The notes under the pieces were generated by a model. That model had not been told where the DNA came from, did no database searches, and saw only the letters and a program-made list of their open reading frames with translations. Positions 35,273 through 46,064 of a DNA stretch of 51,872 nucleotides are shown piece by piece; within the stretch, counting starts at the first letter, position 1, and every line of letters begins with the position of its first letter. This DNA is from Nitrospirota bacterium (GTDB taxonomy: Bacteria > Nitrospirota > Thermodesulfovibrionia > Thermodesulfovibrionales > JdFR-88), in assembly GCA_021789735.1 (NCBI GenBank), contig JAJYJB010000006.1, forward strand, positions 1-51,872, in the 5' to 3' direction. The position numbers were made by a program, and so were the translations under genes.

Positions 35273-35547
35273 CCCTGCCTCCTGAAATAAAAGAGATAGA
35301 CATTATAAATGCCCACCGCTATCCCTATGATGATGAAAGTGATGGTCCAGGAGATGCCCGCCTTCAGCTTTTTGTCCAGAAAATGCCCCAGATAGGCCCC
35401 GCCGACCACAGGCAAAACGAACAGCCAGCCCCCGACCCCGATCGTGTAGGCGTAATGCCAGAATGAGGACCTCTTCCGGCGGGCCTGCATAAGCCGGGAG
35501 GCCGATCTTTCTATCTCCTCCGGGAATTTTCCGGTCTTCTTTTGCAT
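35269..35547 (-). CDS. atpQ: AtpI/AtpQ-like N-ATPase assembly protein
   Basis: A 92-residue protein with a basic N-terminus and two membrane helices (YTIGVGGWLFVLPVVGGAYL and TFIIIGIAVGIYNVYLFYF), of the ATPase_gene1/AtpI family. These proteins are thought to help assemble the c ring or supply magnesium. In N-ATPase operons the equivalent is AtpQ, normally followed by atpR. Here atpB overlaps the end of this gene, leaving no room for atpR. Confidence 0.8.
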   Translation of the reverse strand: MQKKTGKFPEEIERSASRLMQARRKRSSFWHYAYTIGVGGWLFVLPVVGGAYLGHFLDKKLKAGISWTITFIIIGIAVGIYNVYLFYFRRQG

Positions 35548-35590
35548 TGTCTGGAGAGAGCAAAAAAGTGTTTTTGTTTTTTAAAAAAGG

Positions 35591-37391
<1,801 letters not shown>

Positions 37392-37874
37392 TCACATCAG
37401 CCCGGCGTTGTTACGCCCCGAAAGCCCTGCTTCACTGTCAAATACGTGGAGAAAAAAAAGGGGAGGAGGATGGACTTTTTTTGCGGGAGGCCGGCGGTCT
37501 TCATTTGTTGCCGGCTGTCCCGGCCGAAAAAACCCCGGGGACAGCATGGCGGAGATGGCCGCCACGCCCGCCCTCACGCGGGACACTGAAGGTCCATAAT
37601 TTTAATCCATAAGGTGTCTGTCCATTAAAAGCCGCCTCTTGCAAGGTCCGGCGCCCATTGCAGGGTTCCGTCTGTAAAGAAACGTAAGAAGGAATTTACA
37701 AAAATTTTCATTTTTTTACATAGCGTTAACCCACACTTAAGAGATATTTTTGTAGGCTTAAAGGGTCAGCCGGTCCCGCCCTTCCTGTCCCCCCACAAGG
37801 AGGGCGGGAAAACCGGACCGGGCAAAAATGGGATGACAATAAAAATTCAAAGTCTTATGAAAGGGGAAAAAAGT
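37392..37874. other. long intergenic region with a hairpin in the CpxP-like leader
   Basis: A gap of nearly 500 bases between divergent operons with no gene seen. A large hairpin lies at 37770-37816: CCGGT-CCCGCCCT pairs with AGGGCGGG-AAA-ACCGG, that is 13 pairs with a 3-base bulge. No T-run follows, so it is more likely a leader structure of the CpxP-like gene than a terminator. A T-rich block (37705-37722) with TTTACA upstream of TAAGAG (17-base spacing) is a weak promoter candidate. Confidence 0.4.
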
Positions 37875-38435
37875 ATGAAAAGGTTTCTGCTCGTTTTGTC
37901 TTCCGTTTTCGCATTGCTGGCCGCCGTTCCTTACAGCTCCTATGCCGCCTTTCCCAGCGGCCCTGGCGGGGCCGCCTGCTGCAAAAAAACGTGCGGACGG
38001 GGCGGGATGATGGGCGGCCGGATGTGGATGTCCAGGGGGAGGCGGCCTATGATGCCCGGTCTTCTTCTGTTTAAAAACCTTGGCTTGAGCAGGAAGCAGG
38101 AGGAAGAGATCAGGCAGACCAGAAGCGGTCTTCTGAAGGTGGTCATAAGGAAGAGGGCAGGCATTGCGATAGCCAGGGTGGAGCTGATGGACCTGCTCAG
38201 GCAAGACCATGTGGACATGAGGGCGGTAGGGGCCAAGCTCAAAGAGATCGCGTCCCTTCAAACAGACCTCCGGCTGGCCCGCATAAAGGCCTTCGAGTCT
38301 ATAAAATCGGAGCTTACCCCCGCACAGCGCGCAAAGTTCAGGGAAAACCTGAGGGGCTTTTTCTGGATGCGGGGCCGGCGCATGGGCATGAACGCCTGCG
38401 GCGGGAAACCGTTTCTTTTCAGGGACAGGGACTAG
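37875..38435 (+). CDS. CpxP/Spy-like periplasmic protein
   Basis: A 186-residue exported protein. The start MKRFLLVLSSVFALLAAVP is a clear signal peptide with cleavage likely after SYA. The mature part has a Gly/Met/Arg-rich and Cys-containing region (ACCKKTCGRGGMMGG) and then helices ending in the LTPAQR motif, the LTxxQ signature of CpxP, Spy and zinc-resistance proteins. The Met-rich and Cys-rich stretches suggest metal binding, for example copper, which is an inference. The ATG at 37875 is preferred to an upstream one because AGGGGAAAA precedes it and the signal peptide begins there. Confidence 0.82.
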   Translation: MKRFLLVLSSVFALLAAVPYSSYAAFPSGPGGAACCKKTCGRGGMMGGRMWMSRGRRPMMPGLLLFKNLGLSRKQEEEIRQTRSGLLKVVIRKRAGIAIARVELMDLLRQDHVDMRAVGAKLKEIASLQTDLRLARIKAFESIKSELTPAQRAKFRENLRGFFWMRGRRMGMNACGGKPFLFRDRD

Positions 38436-38442
38436 CTTCCTC

Positions 38443-38457
38443 GCCGTGCTTCACGGC
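38443..38457 (+). other. small hairpin after the CpxP-like gene
   Basis: GCCGTG and CACGGC pair with a 3-base loop just after the stop codon. It may protect or end the mRNA, although no T-run follows directly. Confidence 0.4.
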
Positions 38458-38492
38458 AGGGCAAAAAACAGTCTTTTCTTTCTTGACTGCAA

Positions 38493-38548
38493 GGATGCCG
38501 CCCGCTTAAAATTTCCAAGGCGCGGCATCCTTTTATTTTATTTTTTTT
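38493..38548 (+). terminator. strong rho-independent terminator
   Basis: GGATGCCGC (38493-38501) pairs perfectly with GCGGCATCC (38522-38530), and an 18-base T-rich tract follows. It ends transcription of the CpxP-like gene before the methyltransferase gene. Confidence 0.85.
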
Positions 38549-38575
38549 GAAGACGTGAAAGGAGGAAGCTGGGAA

Positions 38576-39586
38576 TTGGATAAGAAGACCATAAGGCAGG
38601 CGGCCGGGTTAAGGAGGCTGTGGAGCTCGTTCTGGCAGGCAAGGCCGCTGATCACCGCGGTCAACTTCGACCTCTTTGAGCACACAAAGACGGGCGCTAC
38701 TGCGCGGAAGGTGGCTGCCAGGATAAAGACGGACCCCCGTGCAACTGAGATACTCATGGACGCGCTTGCGGGACTCGGGCTGCTTAAGAAAACCCGTCCC
38801 TACGGTGGCAAAAAAGAAAAAGGAAAGGAAAGCGCCTACCGGAACTCAAGGGAGGCGGCGCTTTTCCTTGTCAAGGAGTCGCCGTACTATCAGGGCGCCA
38901 TTGTGCGGCATGCGGACAACCTGTGGGGGAGCTGGTCACAACTGGACGAGGCCGTGCGCACCGGCAGGCCGGCTGCCGGGCAGAAAGGCGGATTCAGCCT
39001 GGATGCCTTCATAATGGGTATGCATAACCTCGCGGTCCTCAGGGCCGCAGACGTCATAAAGGCGGTCGGGACGAAAGGCGTGGAGAGCGCCCTTGACCTG
39101 GGCGGAGGCCCCGGAACGTATTCGATTGAGATGGCCAGTGCGGGGGTCAGGAGGGTCACCCTTTTTGACCGGGCAGATGTTGTGAAGATCGCCGCAAAAA
39201 ACATAAAAAAGCACGGCGCGGCCAAAAATATCAGCTTTATGCGGGGCGATTTCAATGCCGGCGACTTTGGCGGCGGCTACGACCTCATCTTCATGAGCAA
39301 CATACTGCATTCAAACACCTACGAGGAATGCGGGGAGCTGCTGTTGCGGGCTCGCGCGGCCCTGAACCCCGGAGGGCGCGCGGCGATAAACGAGTTCTAC
39401 CTGGAAAACAACCGCACGGCCCCGCTGTACGGCGCGCTTTTTTCCATAAACATGCTGGTCAACACGCACGGGGGGCGCACATATACCCGGGGCGAGCTGA
39501 AAGGGTTTTTGAAAAAGGCAGGCTTCAGGGACATCCGTGAAAAGGTCCTCTTTGGCGACATCATAATAGTGACGGGCCGGGCCTAG
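38576..39586 (+). CDS. SAM-dependent methyltransferase, O-methyltransferase type
   Basis: A 336-residue protein with an N-terminal winged-helix dimerisation domain (about 1-110, LITAVNFDLFEHTKTGATA and the following helices). A Rossmann-type methyltransferase domain follows with motif I LDLGGGPGTYSIEMA, then DRADVV and the motif IV-like YDLIFMSNILH. The build is that of the plant-type O-methyltransferase and hydroxyneurosporene methyltransferase family; the substrate is unknown. The start is TTG 38576, since AAAGGAGGAAG sits about 10 bases before it, inside the longer open frame. It stands alone between a terminator and a convergent gene. Confidence 0.85.
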   Translation: MDKKTIRQAAGLRRLWSSFWQARPLITAVNFDLFEHTKTGATARKVAARIKTDPRATEILMDALAGLGLLKKTRPYGGKKEKGKESAYRNSREAALFLVKESPYYQGAIVRHADNLWGSWSQLDEAVRTGRPAAGQKGGFSLDAFIMGMHNLAVLRAADVIKAVGTKGVESALDLGGGPGTYSIEMASAGVRRVTLFDRADVVKIAAKNIKKHGAAKNISFMRGDFNAGDFGGGYDLIFMSNILHSNTYEECGELLLRARAALNPGGRAAINEFYLENNRTAPLYGALFSINMLVNTHGGRTYTRGELKGFLKKAGFRDIREKVLFGDIIIVTGRA

Positions 39587-39653
39587 CTGACGAAAAACCA
39601 CGGCGTCCTGTGGGACCCGTCAGTCAAAAAAGTGCCCCGCATTGCGGGTGCGG

Positions 39654-41747
39654 CTATTTCCCGTTCCCGGCAAGCTTGATGAACTTTTCGGCTGTAAGCG
39701 GCCTGCTGTACAAAAAGCCCTGCATCTCGTCGCAGCCCGCCTGGCGCAGGAAATCCAGCTGGCCCTCGGTCTCAACGCCCTCCGCGATGACCTTCATTTT
39801 CATGTTGTGGGCCATCGCCACCACGGCGTTTATGATGGCCCTGTCGTCAGGGTCCGTGGCGATGTCCTTTATGAAGGACCTGTCTATCTTTAGCCTTCCG
39901 ATGGGCAGCCGCTTCAGGTAGTTCAGGGACGAATAGCCGGTGCCGAAATCATCTATCGATATCTGTATGCCGAGCCCGGAAAGTTGCGCAAGCTGGGAGG
40001 CGGTAAGCTGTATGTTTTCCATCGCCAGTGTTTCGGTTATCTCCAGGTAAAGGGTGCCTGGGGGCAGCCCGGTTTCCTCAAGGACCCTGGAGATGGAGGA
40101 CGCGAACCCGGCCTTTTGGAAGATGCGGGAGGAGAGGTTCACCGTTATGCATACCGGGGGCAGGCCTGCCTGCCTCCAGTGTTTTGCCTGCTGGCAGACG
40201 GCCTCCAGCACCCATTCGTCTATCGCCGTTATGAAGCCGGTCTCTTCCGCCAGTGGGATGAAATCTTTCGGTTCGAGCAGGCCCATTTCCGGATGGTCCC
40301 ATCTGACAAGCGCCTCGGCGCACACCATTTTGCCTGTCCTTATGTCCGCCAGTGGCTGGTAGTAGAGCAGGAGCTCACCGTTGACGATGGCCTGCCTGAG
40401 CCTGCTTTCCATATTTATGCGCTGCGCCGAGTGGACGTTGATGGAAGGGTTGTAGAACTGGTAATTGTTCTTGCCCGTCTCCTTGGCATGGTACATGGCA
40501 ATATCGGCGTACCTGAAAAGTGTTTCCATGTCCTGGTCATCGTCCGGATAGATGCTGAGGCCGATGCTGGCCGTGACGTGCAGCTCCTGCCCGGCGGTCA
40601 GGAACGGGGTGCGGAAAGACTCCACTATCTTCCTGGCTATCTCGGCGCTGTCTTCCGCGCGGGCCAGGTCGGCTATTATTATATTGAACTCGTCCCCGCC
40701 TATCCTGGCTATGGTGTCCGACTTGCGCAGGCTTTTTTTTATCCGGCGGGCGACCTCCTTCAGGAGCTGGTCGCCCGTTTCGTGCCCGAAGGTGTCGTTT
40801 ACCTCCTTGAACCTGTCCAGGTCCAGGAACACGAACGCCATTTTCTTATGGTTGCGGCCGGCCTGCGCCATCTCGATCTGCGCCAGCTCGATAAAGAGCC
40901 GCCGGTTTGGAAGACCCGTCAGCGCGTCATGGTGCGCCATCTCTATGATCTCCCTCTCCATCCTCTTCCTGTCCGTGATGTCGTGCACTATCCCCAGCAC
41001 CCGGATGGGCTTCCTGGGCCCCTCCGCCTTCCTTAGCAGGGTCCTTGAAACGTGCACCCAGATGGCGTGCCCCTTTTTGTGCAGGTATCTTACCTCCCTG
41101 TCGTACTGCTCCATTTTGCCGCACAGCAGCTTCCCGTATTCCGCCAGGTCCTGGGCCCAGTCGTCCGGGTGCGTGATGTCCCGGAAGGAAAGCGACAAAA
41201 GCTCATCGCGTGTGTAGCCGGTCAGCTCGCAAAAGCTCTTGTTTACCATGATGAACCGTCCGGTCGAGGGGTCCGCCTGGAGGGCGCCCATGCCGCTAAG
41301 CTCGAAAAAGGCCCTGAACCTTTCCTCGGAGTCCTTAAGCAGGAGCTCAGATTTTTTCCGCTCTACCGAGTACAGGACCGAGCGGAAAAGACTGTCGCCC
41401 GTTATCTTTCCCTTTACAAGGTAGTCCTGCGCCCCGATGGATATCGCCCTGGCGGCAAACTCTTCATCGGCCAGTCCGGTCAGGGCTATCACCGGGATGT
41501 GCCGCGCATGCTCCTCGATGCGCAGGAGCGTTTCCAGCCCGCTGCTGTCCGGCAGCCCCAGGTCCAGGAGGACCACGCTGAACGGCTCCCTGCCCAGGGC
41601 CCTGATCCCGTCCGCAAGGCTCTCCGCCTTTTTAAGGGTGTAGTTCTGGAACTGCTCCCGCCCGGCCTCGCTTAACAGCATGTCTATAAGCTCGGCGTCG
41701 GCCGCGTTGTCCTCTATCAACAGGATCCTGAATCCGGCTATCCCCAT
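39654..41747 (-). CDS. REC-PAS-GGDEF-EAL response regulator
   Basis: A 697-residue protein. The receiver domain (about 1-125) has [11 protein letters not shown] with the phospho-Asp. A PAS domain with PAC tail follows (about 140-260), then a GGDEF domain (signature GGDEF at 350-354, I-site RKSD five residues before) and an EAL domain with E-A-L at 478-480 and DDFGTGYSS. All key residues for both synthesis and breakdown of c-di-GMP are present, so either or both activities are possible. It lies downstream of and in the same direction as the histidine kinase gene (122-base gap), which is its likely partner. Confidence 0.95.
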   Translation of the reverse strand: MGIAGFRILLIEDNAADAELIDMLLSEAGREQFQNYTLKKAESLADGIRALGREPFSVVLLDLGLPDSSGLETLLRIEEHARHIPVIALTGLADEEFAARAISIGAQDYLVKGKITGDSLFRSVLYSVERKKSELLLKDSEERFRAFFELSGMGALQADPSTGRFIMVNKSFCELTGYTRDELLSLSFRDITHPDDWAQDLAEYGKLLCGKMEQYDREVRYLHKKGHAIWVHVSRTLLRKAEGPRKPIRVLGIVHDITDRKRMEREIIEMAHHDALTGLPNRRLFIELAQIEMAQAGRNHKKMAFVFLDLDRFKEVNDTFGHETGDQLLKEVARRIKKSLRKSDTIARIGGDEFNIIIADLARAEDSAEIARKIVESFRTPFLTAGQELHVTASIGLSIYPDDDQDMETLFRYADIAMYHAKETGKNNYQFYNPSINVHSAQRINMESRLRQAIVNGELLLYYQPLADIRTGKMVCAEALVRWDHPEMGLLEPKDFIPLAEETGFITAIDEWVLEAVCQQAKHWRQAGLPPVCITVNLSSRIFQKAGFASSISRVLEETGLPPGTLYLEITETLAMENIQLTASQLAQLSGLGIQISIDDFGTGYSSLNYLKRLPIGRLKIDRSFIKDIATDPDDRAIINAVVAMAHNMKMKVIAEGVETEGQLDFLRQAGCDEMQGFLYSRPLTAEKFIKLAGNGK

Positions 41748-41869
41748 GTTGCGGTTCGGAAGAAATGGCCCCCCTTCAGGGCATTTTTAATTTTATTTTT
41801 TGGCTCTTATAAAAATAAAAAGGTGGAACTGTCCGGGAGAAAAAGTAAAATAAAATAAAAACAAAAAAC

Positions 41870-42727
41870 TTACTCGGGTATCGTGAAATAAAACGTGGAG
41901 CCCTGGCCCAAAACGGATTCCACCCAGATGCGCCCTCCGTGGAGCTCCACTATCTTCCTGCAGATGGCAAGGCCAAGCCCCGCCCTTTTGCCGCCGCGTC
42001 CCGCTGCCGCGCGCACGAACGGCTCGAATATCCTTTCCTGGTCTTCGGGTCTTATGCCGGTCCCTTTGTCGCTGAAGCCGAAGAGCCATTCGCCCCGGCC
42101 GGCATGTTCCCGGCGTGCGGCCGATATCAGGACGACGGGCGGGCCCTCCCCGGAAAAAACCAGGCTGTTTGCAATGAGCCCCTGGAAAAGCTGCACCAGC
42201 AGCGTCTCGTCACCCTTTATTTCTGGCAGCCTTTCAGCTGTCACCCTGGCCCCGGTCTTTTCCATCTCCTCCCTGAGGTTTAAAAGGGCGCGCTCAAGCA
42301 CCCTGCCGCAGTCCACCCCCGATTTCGAGACCTCCCGTGCGCCTGTCTTTATGTAGTACAGGGTGTCAGTGAGCATCTGGCTCGTGTTCTTTATGATATC
42401 GAGAGAGTAGCCTATATACTGCTTTGACTTTTCATCCAGGACATGGCCCTGCCTGGCCATGATGATGTTTAGGAAGTTGGAAACCGTGGACATGGGAGAC
42501 CTCAGGTCATGCGATAGCATGTGCATGAGCCGTTTTGTCTCCTCGCGGGCCACATTTTCCCTGGCGAGCGCCCGGTCCAACTGTTCCCTCAGCTCATTTG
42601 CGGAAACGCCTTCCCCCCGCTGTCCGTGCCCCTGCCCGGCCGCCTCCCGGGAGGCGGCAGCTTCTTCCGGATGGCCGGTTTTTTCCGCACCGGTCTCCTT
42701 TTTCTTGCTTTCGGTCTCCTGTTCCAT
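41870..42727 (-). CDS. soluble histidine kinase
   Basis: A 285-residue kinase without membrane spans or a recognisable sensor domain. A charged coiled-coil-like N-terminus (about 1-55) leads into the HisKA helix with phospho-His73 (LSHDLRSPMSTVSN). The ATPase domain has an atypical N-box region, then SDKGTGIRPEDQ and AGLGLAICRKIVELHGG. Input must come from a partner protein. It is the first gene of an operon with the REC-PAS-GGDEF-EAL gene. Confidence 0.9.
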   Translation of the reverse strand: MEQETESKKKETGAEKTGHPEEAAASREAAGQGHGQRGEGVSANELREQLDRALARENVAREETKRLMHMLSHDLRSPMSTVSNFLNIIMARQGHVLDEKSKQYIGYSLDIIKNTSQMLTDTLYYIKTGAREVSKSGVDCGRVLERALLNLREEMEKTGARVTAERLPEIKGDETLLVQLFQGLIANSLVFSGEGPPVVLISAARREHAGRGEWLFGFSDKGTGIRPEDQERIFEPFVRAAAGRGGKRAGLGLAICRKIVELHGGRIWVESVLGQGSTFYFTIPE

Positions 42728-42771
42728 TTCTGATCCGGACGTCTCCCCCGGGCACTGGAGGCGTTATTCAA

Positions 42772-42799
42772 ATTGTACCAGTTAATGCCGATTTCACAA
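42772..42799 (-). promoter_or_regulatory. promoter of the kinase/GGDEF-EAL operon
   Basis: On the minus strand TTGTGA (42794-42799), 16 bases, then TACAAT (42772-42777) preceded by TGG, an extended -10. The leader would be about 38 bases to the ATG at 42727. Confidence 0.55.
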
Positions 42800-42824
42800 G
42801 GGAAAGTATCAGCCGCCCATATGC

Positions 42825-42852
42825 TCGACATCGCTCTTTCCTGTGATAAGAT
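42825..42852 (+). promoter_or_regulatory. promoter of the OmpW-like gene
   Basis: TCGACA (42825-42830), 16 bases, then TAAGAT (42847-42852). The start codon is at 42878 with GGAGGTG before it, so this is a normal leadered gene. Confidence 0.5.
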
Positions 42853-42877
42853 TTACTAAGAAAAATGGAGGTGCCCG

Positions 42878-43486
42878 ATGAGAAAAAAGACCATCCTTTT
42901 TGCATCAGCCGTCATCCTTGCTTTTTTTGCCTTCTTCCCTTCATTTGCGGCCGCGCAGAGCTATAACGGCAATTTCAAGTACAATTATGTGGTCGCCAAA
43001 CTGGGCGTATATTCTCCAATATCCAATGAGCTGACCGATTACTCGAGCGATTTCAACGGTGAGGTCGATTTCGGGCATTATTTCAGCCCGTACTTTGCCA
43101 CCGAGTTTGGCGTGGGCCACCTTCAGACGTCGGGCACGGTCCTCACCTTCAACGGCTTTTTCGCCACCGAAGACATAGACGCGACCTATCTGGAAGCGAC
43201 GGCCAAAGCGGTATTCCCAGTCCCCTATTATTACTCGCGTACCCAGCCGCTCATGGACCTTTATCTGGGCGGCGGCGTCGGCGTCTATTTCGCCAATGAT
43301 AATGTTGACGCCATAGGATTTTCGACGAGCGACACCGTGCCCGGTTTTCATATCCTTGGCGGGGCGGATTTCAACCTGAACCGGGACGTCTTCCTTGGAC
43401 TTGAGCTGAAGTATATGTACGCAAAGCCGTTTGACACCGACATAGAAGGCATGATCTTTACCGGCAACATAGGGTACAGGTTTTAG
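42878..43486 (+). CDS. outer-membrane beta-barrel protein, OmpW/OmpX-like
   Basis: A 202-residue exported protein. The signal peptide (MRKKTILFASAVILAFFAFF, cleavage near AAA-Q) is followed by alternating hydrophobic and polar strands, for example YNYVVAKLGVYSP, VDFGHYFSPYFATEFGVG and LYLGGGVGVYF. The last residue is Phe (GNIGYRF), as outer-membrane barrels require. An eight-stranded barrel is likely; substrate or role is unknown. It has its own promoter and a good Shine-Dalgarno sequence. It shows that the cell has an outer membrane. Confidence 0.85.
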   Translation: MRKKTILFASAVILAFFAFFPSFAAAQSYNGNFKYNYVVAKLGVYSPISNELTDYSSDFNGEVDFGHYFSPYFATEFGVGHLQTSGTVLTFNGFFATEDIDATYLEATAKAVFPVPYYYSRTQPLMDLYLGGGVGVYFANDNVDAIGFSTSDTVPGFHILGGADFNLNRDVFLGLELKYMYAKPFDTDIEGMIFTGNIGYRF

Positions 43487-43620
43487 CCTCTTCTCCCCGG
43501 GCATTGTTCACCGGACATGAACTGGGGGCTTCCCTGGCAACCGGCGGCCTCCATTTCATGCCACTGACCCCTTCCTTCTCCTTTGCCCGCTTCAAAACAA
43601 AAAACTCCGGTAAATTGAGG

Positions 43621-43626
43621 TATACT
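43621..43626 (+). promoter_or_regulatory. -10 box of the isoaspartyl peptidase gene, leaderless
   Basis: TATACT ends 5 bases before the ATG at 43632 with no Shine-Dalgarno sequence between. No clear -35 box was found. Confidence 0.45.
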
Positions 43627-43631
43627 TTCCC

Positions 43632-44465
43632 ATGCTCTCATATGGCGTGGCGGTGCACGGCGGCGTAGGGTCGCCGGAAGAGTTTTCGGATGGCTGCAGG
43701 GCGGCCTGCGAGGCTGCGCTGCTGGTGCTTGAGGCCGGGAAGGGCGCCCTCGATTCGGCGGCAGAGGCGGCGCGTGTCCTTGAAGACGACGGCAGGTTCA
43801 ACGCGGGCAGCGGCTCCGTGCTGCGCGCCGACGGAAAGACCATCGAAATGGATGCGTCCGTGATGGACTCTGAAGGCAATATGGGGGCCGTTATCAATAT
43901 CAGAGGGGTAAAAAACCCCGTGCTTGTGGCGCTGGCCGTGACCGGCTCACCCCATGTGGCAATGGCCGGCCGGGGGGCGCAGGCCTTCGCCAGGGAGCTC
44001 GGATTCAGGCCCTACTACAAGGTCTCCAAAAGGGCGCTTGAAATTTTCAAAAAAAGCGGAAAGGCCGATGGAGGCGAAGGCAAAAGAGCGGATACGGTAG
44101 GCGCCGTCGTCCTGGATAAAAACGGAGTTTTCGCCGTGGCGTCATCAACCGGCGGGGCTTCCCCCATGCTGGTGGGGCGGGTCGGTGACACCCCCATGGT
44201 AGGCTGCGGGTTCTATGCGGGCCCCATGGGGGCCGTCGCGGTTACGGGACTTGGCGAGGAAAGCATAAGGAAGATGCTGGCAAGGACGGTTTACGATATG
44301 CTGGCAGAGGGTGTGCGGGTTGGCACCGCCTGCAAAAAGGGCGTTGGCCTGTTCCCCTCCCATGTGAAAATGGGTGTAATTGCGCTTACAAAAAATGGGT
44401 ACGGCTGGGCGGCCACGGGGAAAAACCCGATGGCGCAGTACAGCATGATAAAAAAGCCCGCTTAA
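43632..44465 (+). CDS. isoaspartyl peptidase / plant-type L-asparaginase
   Basis: A 277-residue Ntn hydrolase. It begins with the family motif YGVAVHGGVG, and the autocatalytic site is ADTVGAV with Thr155 as the new N-terminal nucleophile after self-cleavage. The residue before the Thr is Asp, as in taspase-type enzymes, where IaaA has Gly. GDTPMVGCGFYA lines the substrate pocket. It would remove isoaspartyl or free asparagine residues. It is somewhat shorter than E. coli IaaA (about 320). It stands alone and is followed by an A-rich tract. Confidence 0.88.
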   Translation: MLSYGVAVHGGVGSPEEFSDGCRAACEAALLVLEAGKGALDSAAEAARVLEDDGRFNAGSGSVLRADGKTIEMDASVMDSEGNMGAVINIRGVKNPVLVALAVTGSPHVAMAGRGAQAFARELGFRPYYKVSKRALEIFKKSGKADGGEGKRADTVGAVVLDKNGVFAVASSTGGASPMLVGRVGDTPMVGCGFYAGPMGAVAVTGLGEESIRKMLARTVYDMLAEGVRVGTACKKGVGLFPSHVKMGVIALTKNGYGWAATGKNPMAQYSMIKKPA

Positions 44466-44534
44466 GACGGGACGAAAAGCCGGAAACAAAACAAAAAGAT
44501 TAAAAAGTTTTTTGGGAAAGGGAAAGAGGCATTC

Positions 44535-44738
44535 ATGGACATTCAGCCCGAGGGCGAACAGCTGAGGAAAGCGATAAGATGGGTATCCGGCAGGAGAGAG
44601 GAGGACCCCGGAGCGGAGCTTTTTGCATTGCTCCAGGAGGCCTCCATAAGGTTTGACCTCTCGCCAAAGGACGGTGACCTCCTTACACATTTTTTCATGG
44701 GGGGAAAGGAAAGAGGAAAGGAAAAAGAAAAAAGCTAG
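44535..44738 (+). CDS. small protein of unknown function
   Basis: A 67-residue helical protein with an ordered core (EQLRKAIRWVSGRREE and ELFALLQEASIRFDLSPKDGDLLTHFF) and a Lys/Glu-rich tail. The pattern resembles short regulatory or adaptor proteins, but no family was recognised. AAAGAGG precedes the ATG. It lies between the peptidase and the convergent hydrogenase operon, ending 9 bases from the hydrogenase stop. Codon use matches its neighbours. Confidence 0.65.
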   Translation: MDIQPEGEQLRKAIRWVSGRREEDPGAELFALLQEASIRFDLSPKDGDLLTHFFMGGKERGKEKEKS

Positions 44739-44747
44739 AAAACCCCT

Positions 44748-46061
44748 CTAGTGGACCGAACAGGAGAAACACGGGTCGTAGGCCCGGATAAGCATTCCCG
44801 CCAGGGTTTTAAGCCTTTTTTCTTCTTCTGGCATGTCTTTGTTTTGTTCCATGGGCCCGCTTTGTTCGATGAGCCTGCTCAGGTCCTGCTCCATGGCAAG
44901 GTAATTATGGGCCGTGGGCGTCACAATATTTGCCTTGCGCACCGTGCCGGTCCTGTCTATCTCATAGCAGTGGTAAAGAAGCCCCCGGGGCGCCTCGGTC
45001 AGTGCGCTGCCTTTGCCCTCCCGCGCTGGAGGGCCGCCCCGCAGGGACCTTTGCCTTCCGCCTTCCAAGGACGCCGCCGCGGCCCCCAGCAGTTCTTTGC
45101 ATTCCTGCCAGAAATGGAGCAGTTCCACCGCCTGGGCCGTTATGTTTTGGAAGGTGTTTTTGTTTGGGGGGCCTTCCACCAGAGGCGCGGCCATCTTGCG
45201 GGCCTTATGGACAAGCCAGCGGGACTGAAGGCGGACCCTTGCCAGGGCGCCAGTCATTATCTGCCCCCCGTTTTTGAACGCGGTTTTCTTGGCGTTTGAG
45301 TAGAGGGTCTCCTTTTCCTCGAAAAGCTGCTCGTATTCGTCTTCCAGGCCGCCAAGGCCCGCGCCGGACACGATACGGCCGGAGTTTACCGCATATCCGC
45401 CCTCTTCTGAAAGAGAGACCATTACGGAGGCGCTCTCAAACCGGGGGAGTTTCAGTTCAGACATCATTCCCGCGATGTCCTCAATGTCCCCTTCCGCTGA
45501 CTCCAGGGCGGACAGAAGCCCGTCGATGTCCTTTTTTCCCGGCAGTGATGTAAAACCTCCCACCACCATGGACACCGGGTGAAGCGCCCTTCCCCCGAAG
45601 GCCCGCGTGATGCCGTTAAGGGCCTCTTTCACCCTCATGAACTTTTTAAGCAGGTCTCTTTTTTCCATCTCCGGCAGCCTCAAGACCTCCATCAGCGAGT
45701 CTTTCCCATCTCCTTCGTAATCGGGCAGCGCCAGCATGACCAGATGCACGAGGTGGCTGGAGGCGATCTGGCTGTAAGCCATTAGCTTCCTTGCGGCAAT
45801 TGTTTCCGGCCCGGGCTCGAAGCCGATTGCCTTCTCAATGGCCCGGATGGATGTGAGCATGTGGGAGACGGGGCATATGCCGCATATCCTGGCCACGATA
45901 TCCGGCACCTCGTCATACCTCCTGCCCACAAGCATGCCTTCAAAAAAACGGGGCGGCTCCCATATGTTTATCCTGAGCTCCGTGAGCCTGCCGTCCTCTA
46001 TCCTGAAGCTTACGCCCGCTTCGCCTTCCACTCTGCCCAGGTATCCGGTCTCTATCCTCAT
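44748..46061 (-). CDS. hydA: [NiFe] hydrogenase large (alpha) subunit, group 3b-like, no C-terminal extension
   Basis: A 437-residue catalytic subunit. The N-terminal L1 motif is RICGICPVSH, and the C-terminal L2 motif is DPCFSCSVH; the four Cys hold the Ni-Fe centre. The order beta-gamma-delta-alpha and the partner subunits match the cytoplasmic sulfhydrogenase (group 3b) operon of Pyrococcus. Large subunits usually carry a short tail after the L2 His that a maturation protease removes. Here the TAG comes straight after that His, so no tail is made and no protease step is needed. The bases after the stop do not encode the usual tail, so this is not a single recent nonsense change. The start is 3 bases after the delta stop. 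Confidence 0.93.
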   Translation of the reverse strand: MRIETGYLGRVEGEAGVSFRIEDGRLTELRINIWEPPRFFEGMLVGRRYDEVPDIVARICGICPVSHMLTSIRAIEKAIGFEPGPETIAARKLMAYSQIASSHLVHLVMLALPDYEGDGKDSLMEVLRLPEMEKRDLLKKFMRVKEALNGITRAFGGRALHPVSMVVGGFTSLPGKKDIDGLLSALESAEGDIEDIAGMMSELKLPRFESASVMVSLSEEGGYAVNSGRIVSGAGLGGLEDEYEQLFEEKETLYSNAKKTAFKNGGQIMTGALARVRLQSRWLVHKARKMAAPLVEGPPNKNTFQNITAQAVELLHFWQECKELLGAAAASLEGGRQRSLRGGPPAREGKGSALTEAPRGLLYHCYEIDRTGTVRKANIVTPTAHNYLAMEQDLSRLIEQSGPMEQNKDMPEEEKRLKTLAGMLIRAYDPCFSCSVH

Positions 46062-46064
46062 GGC

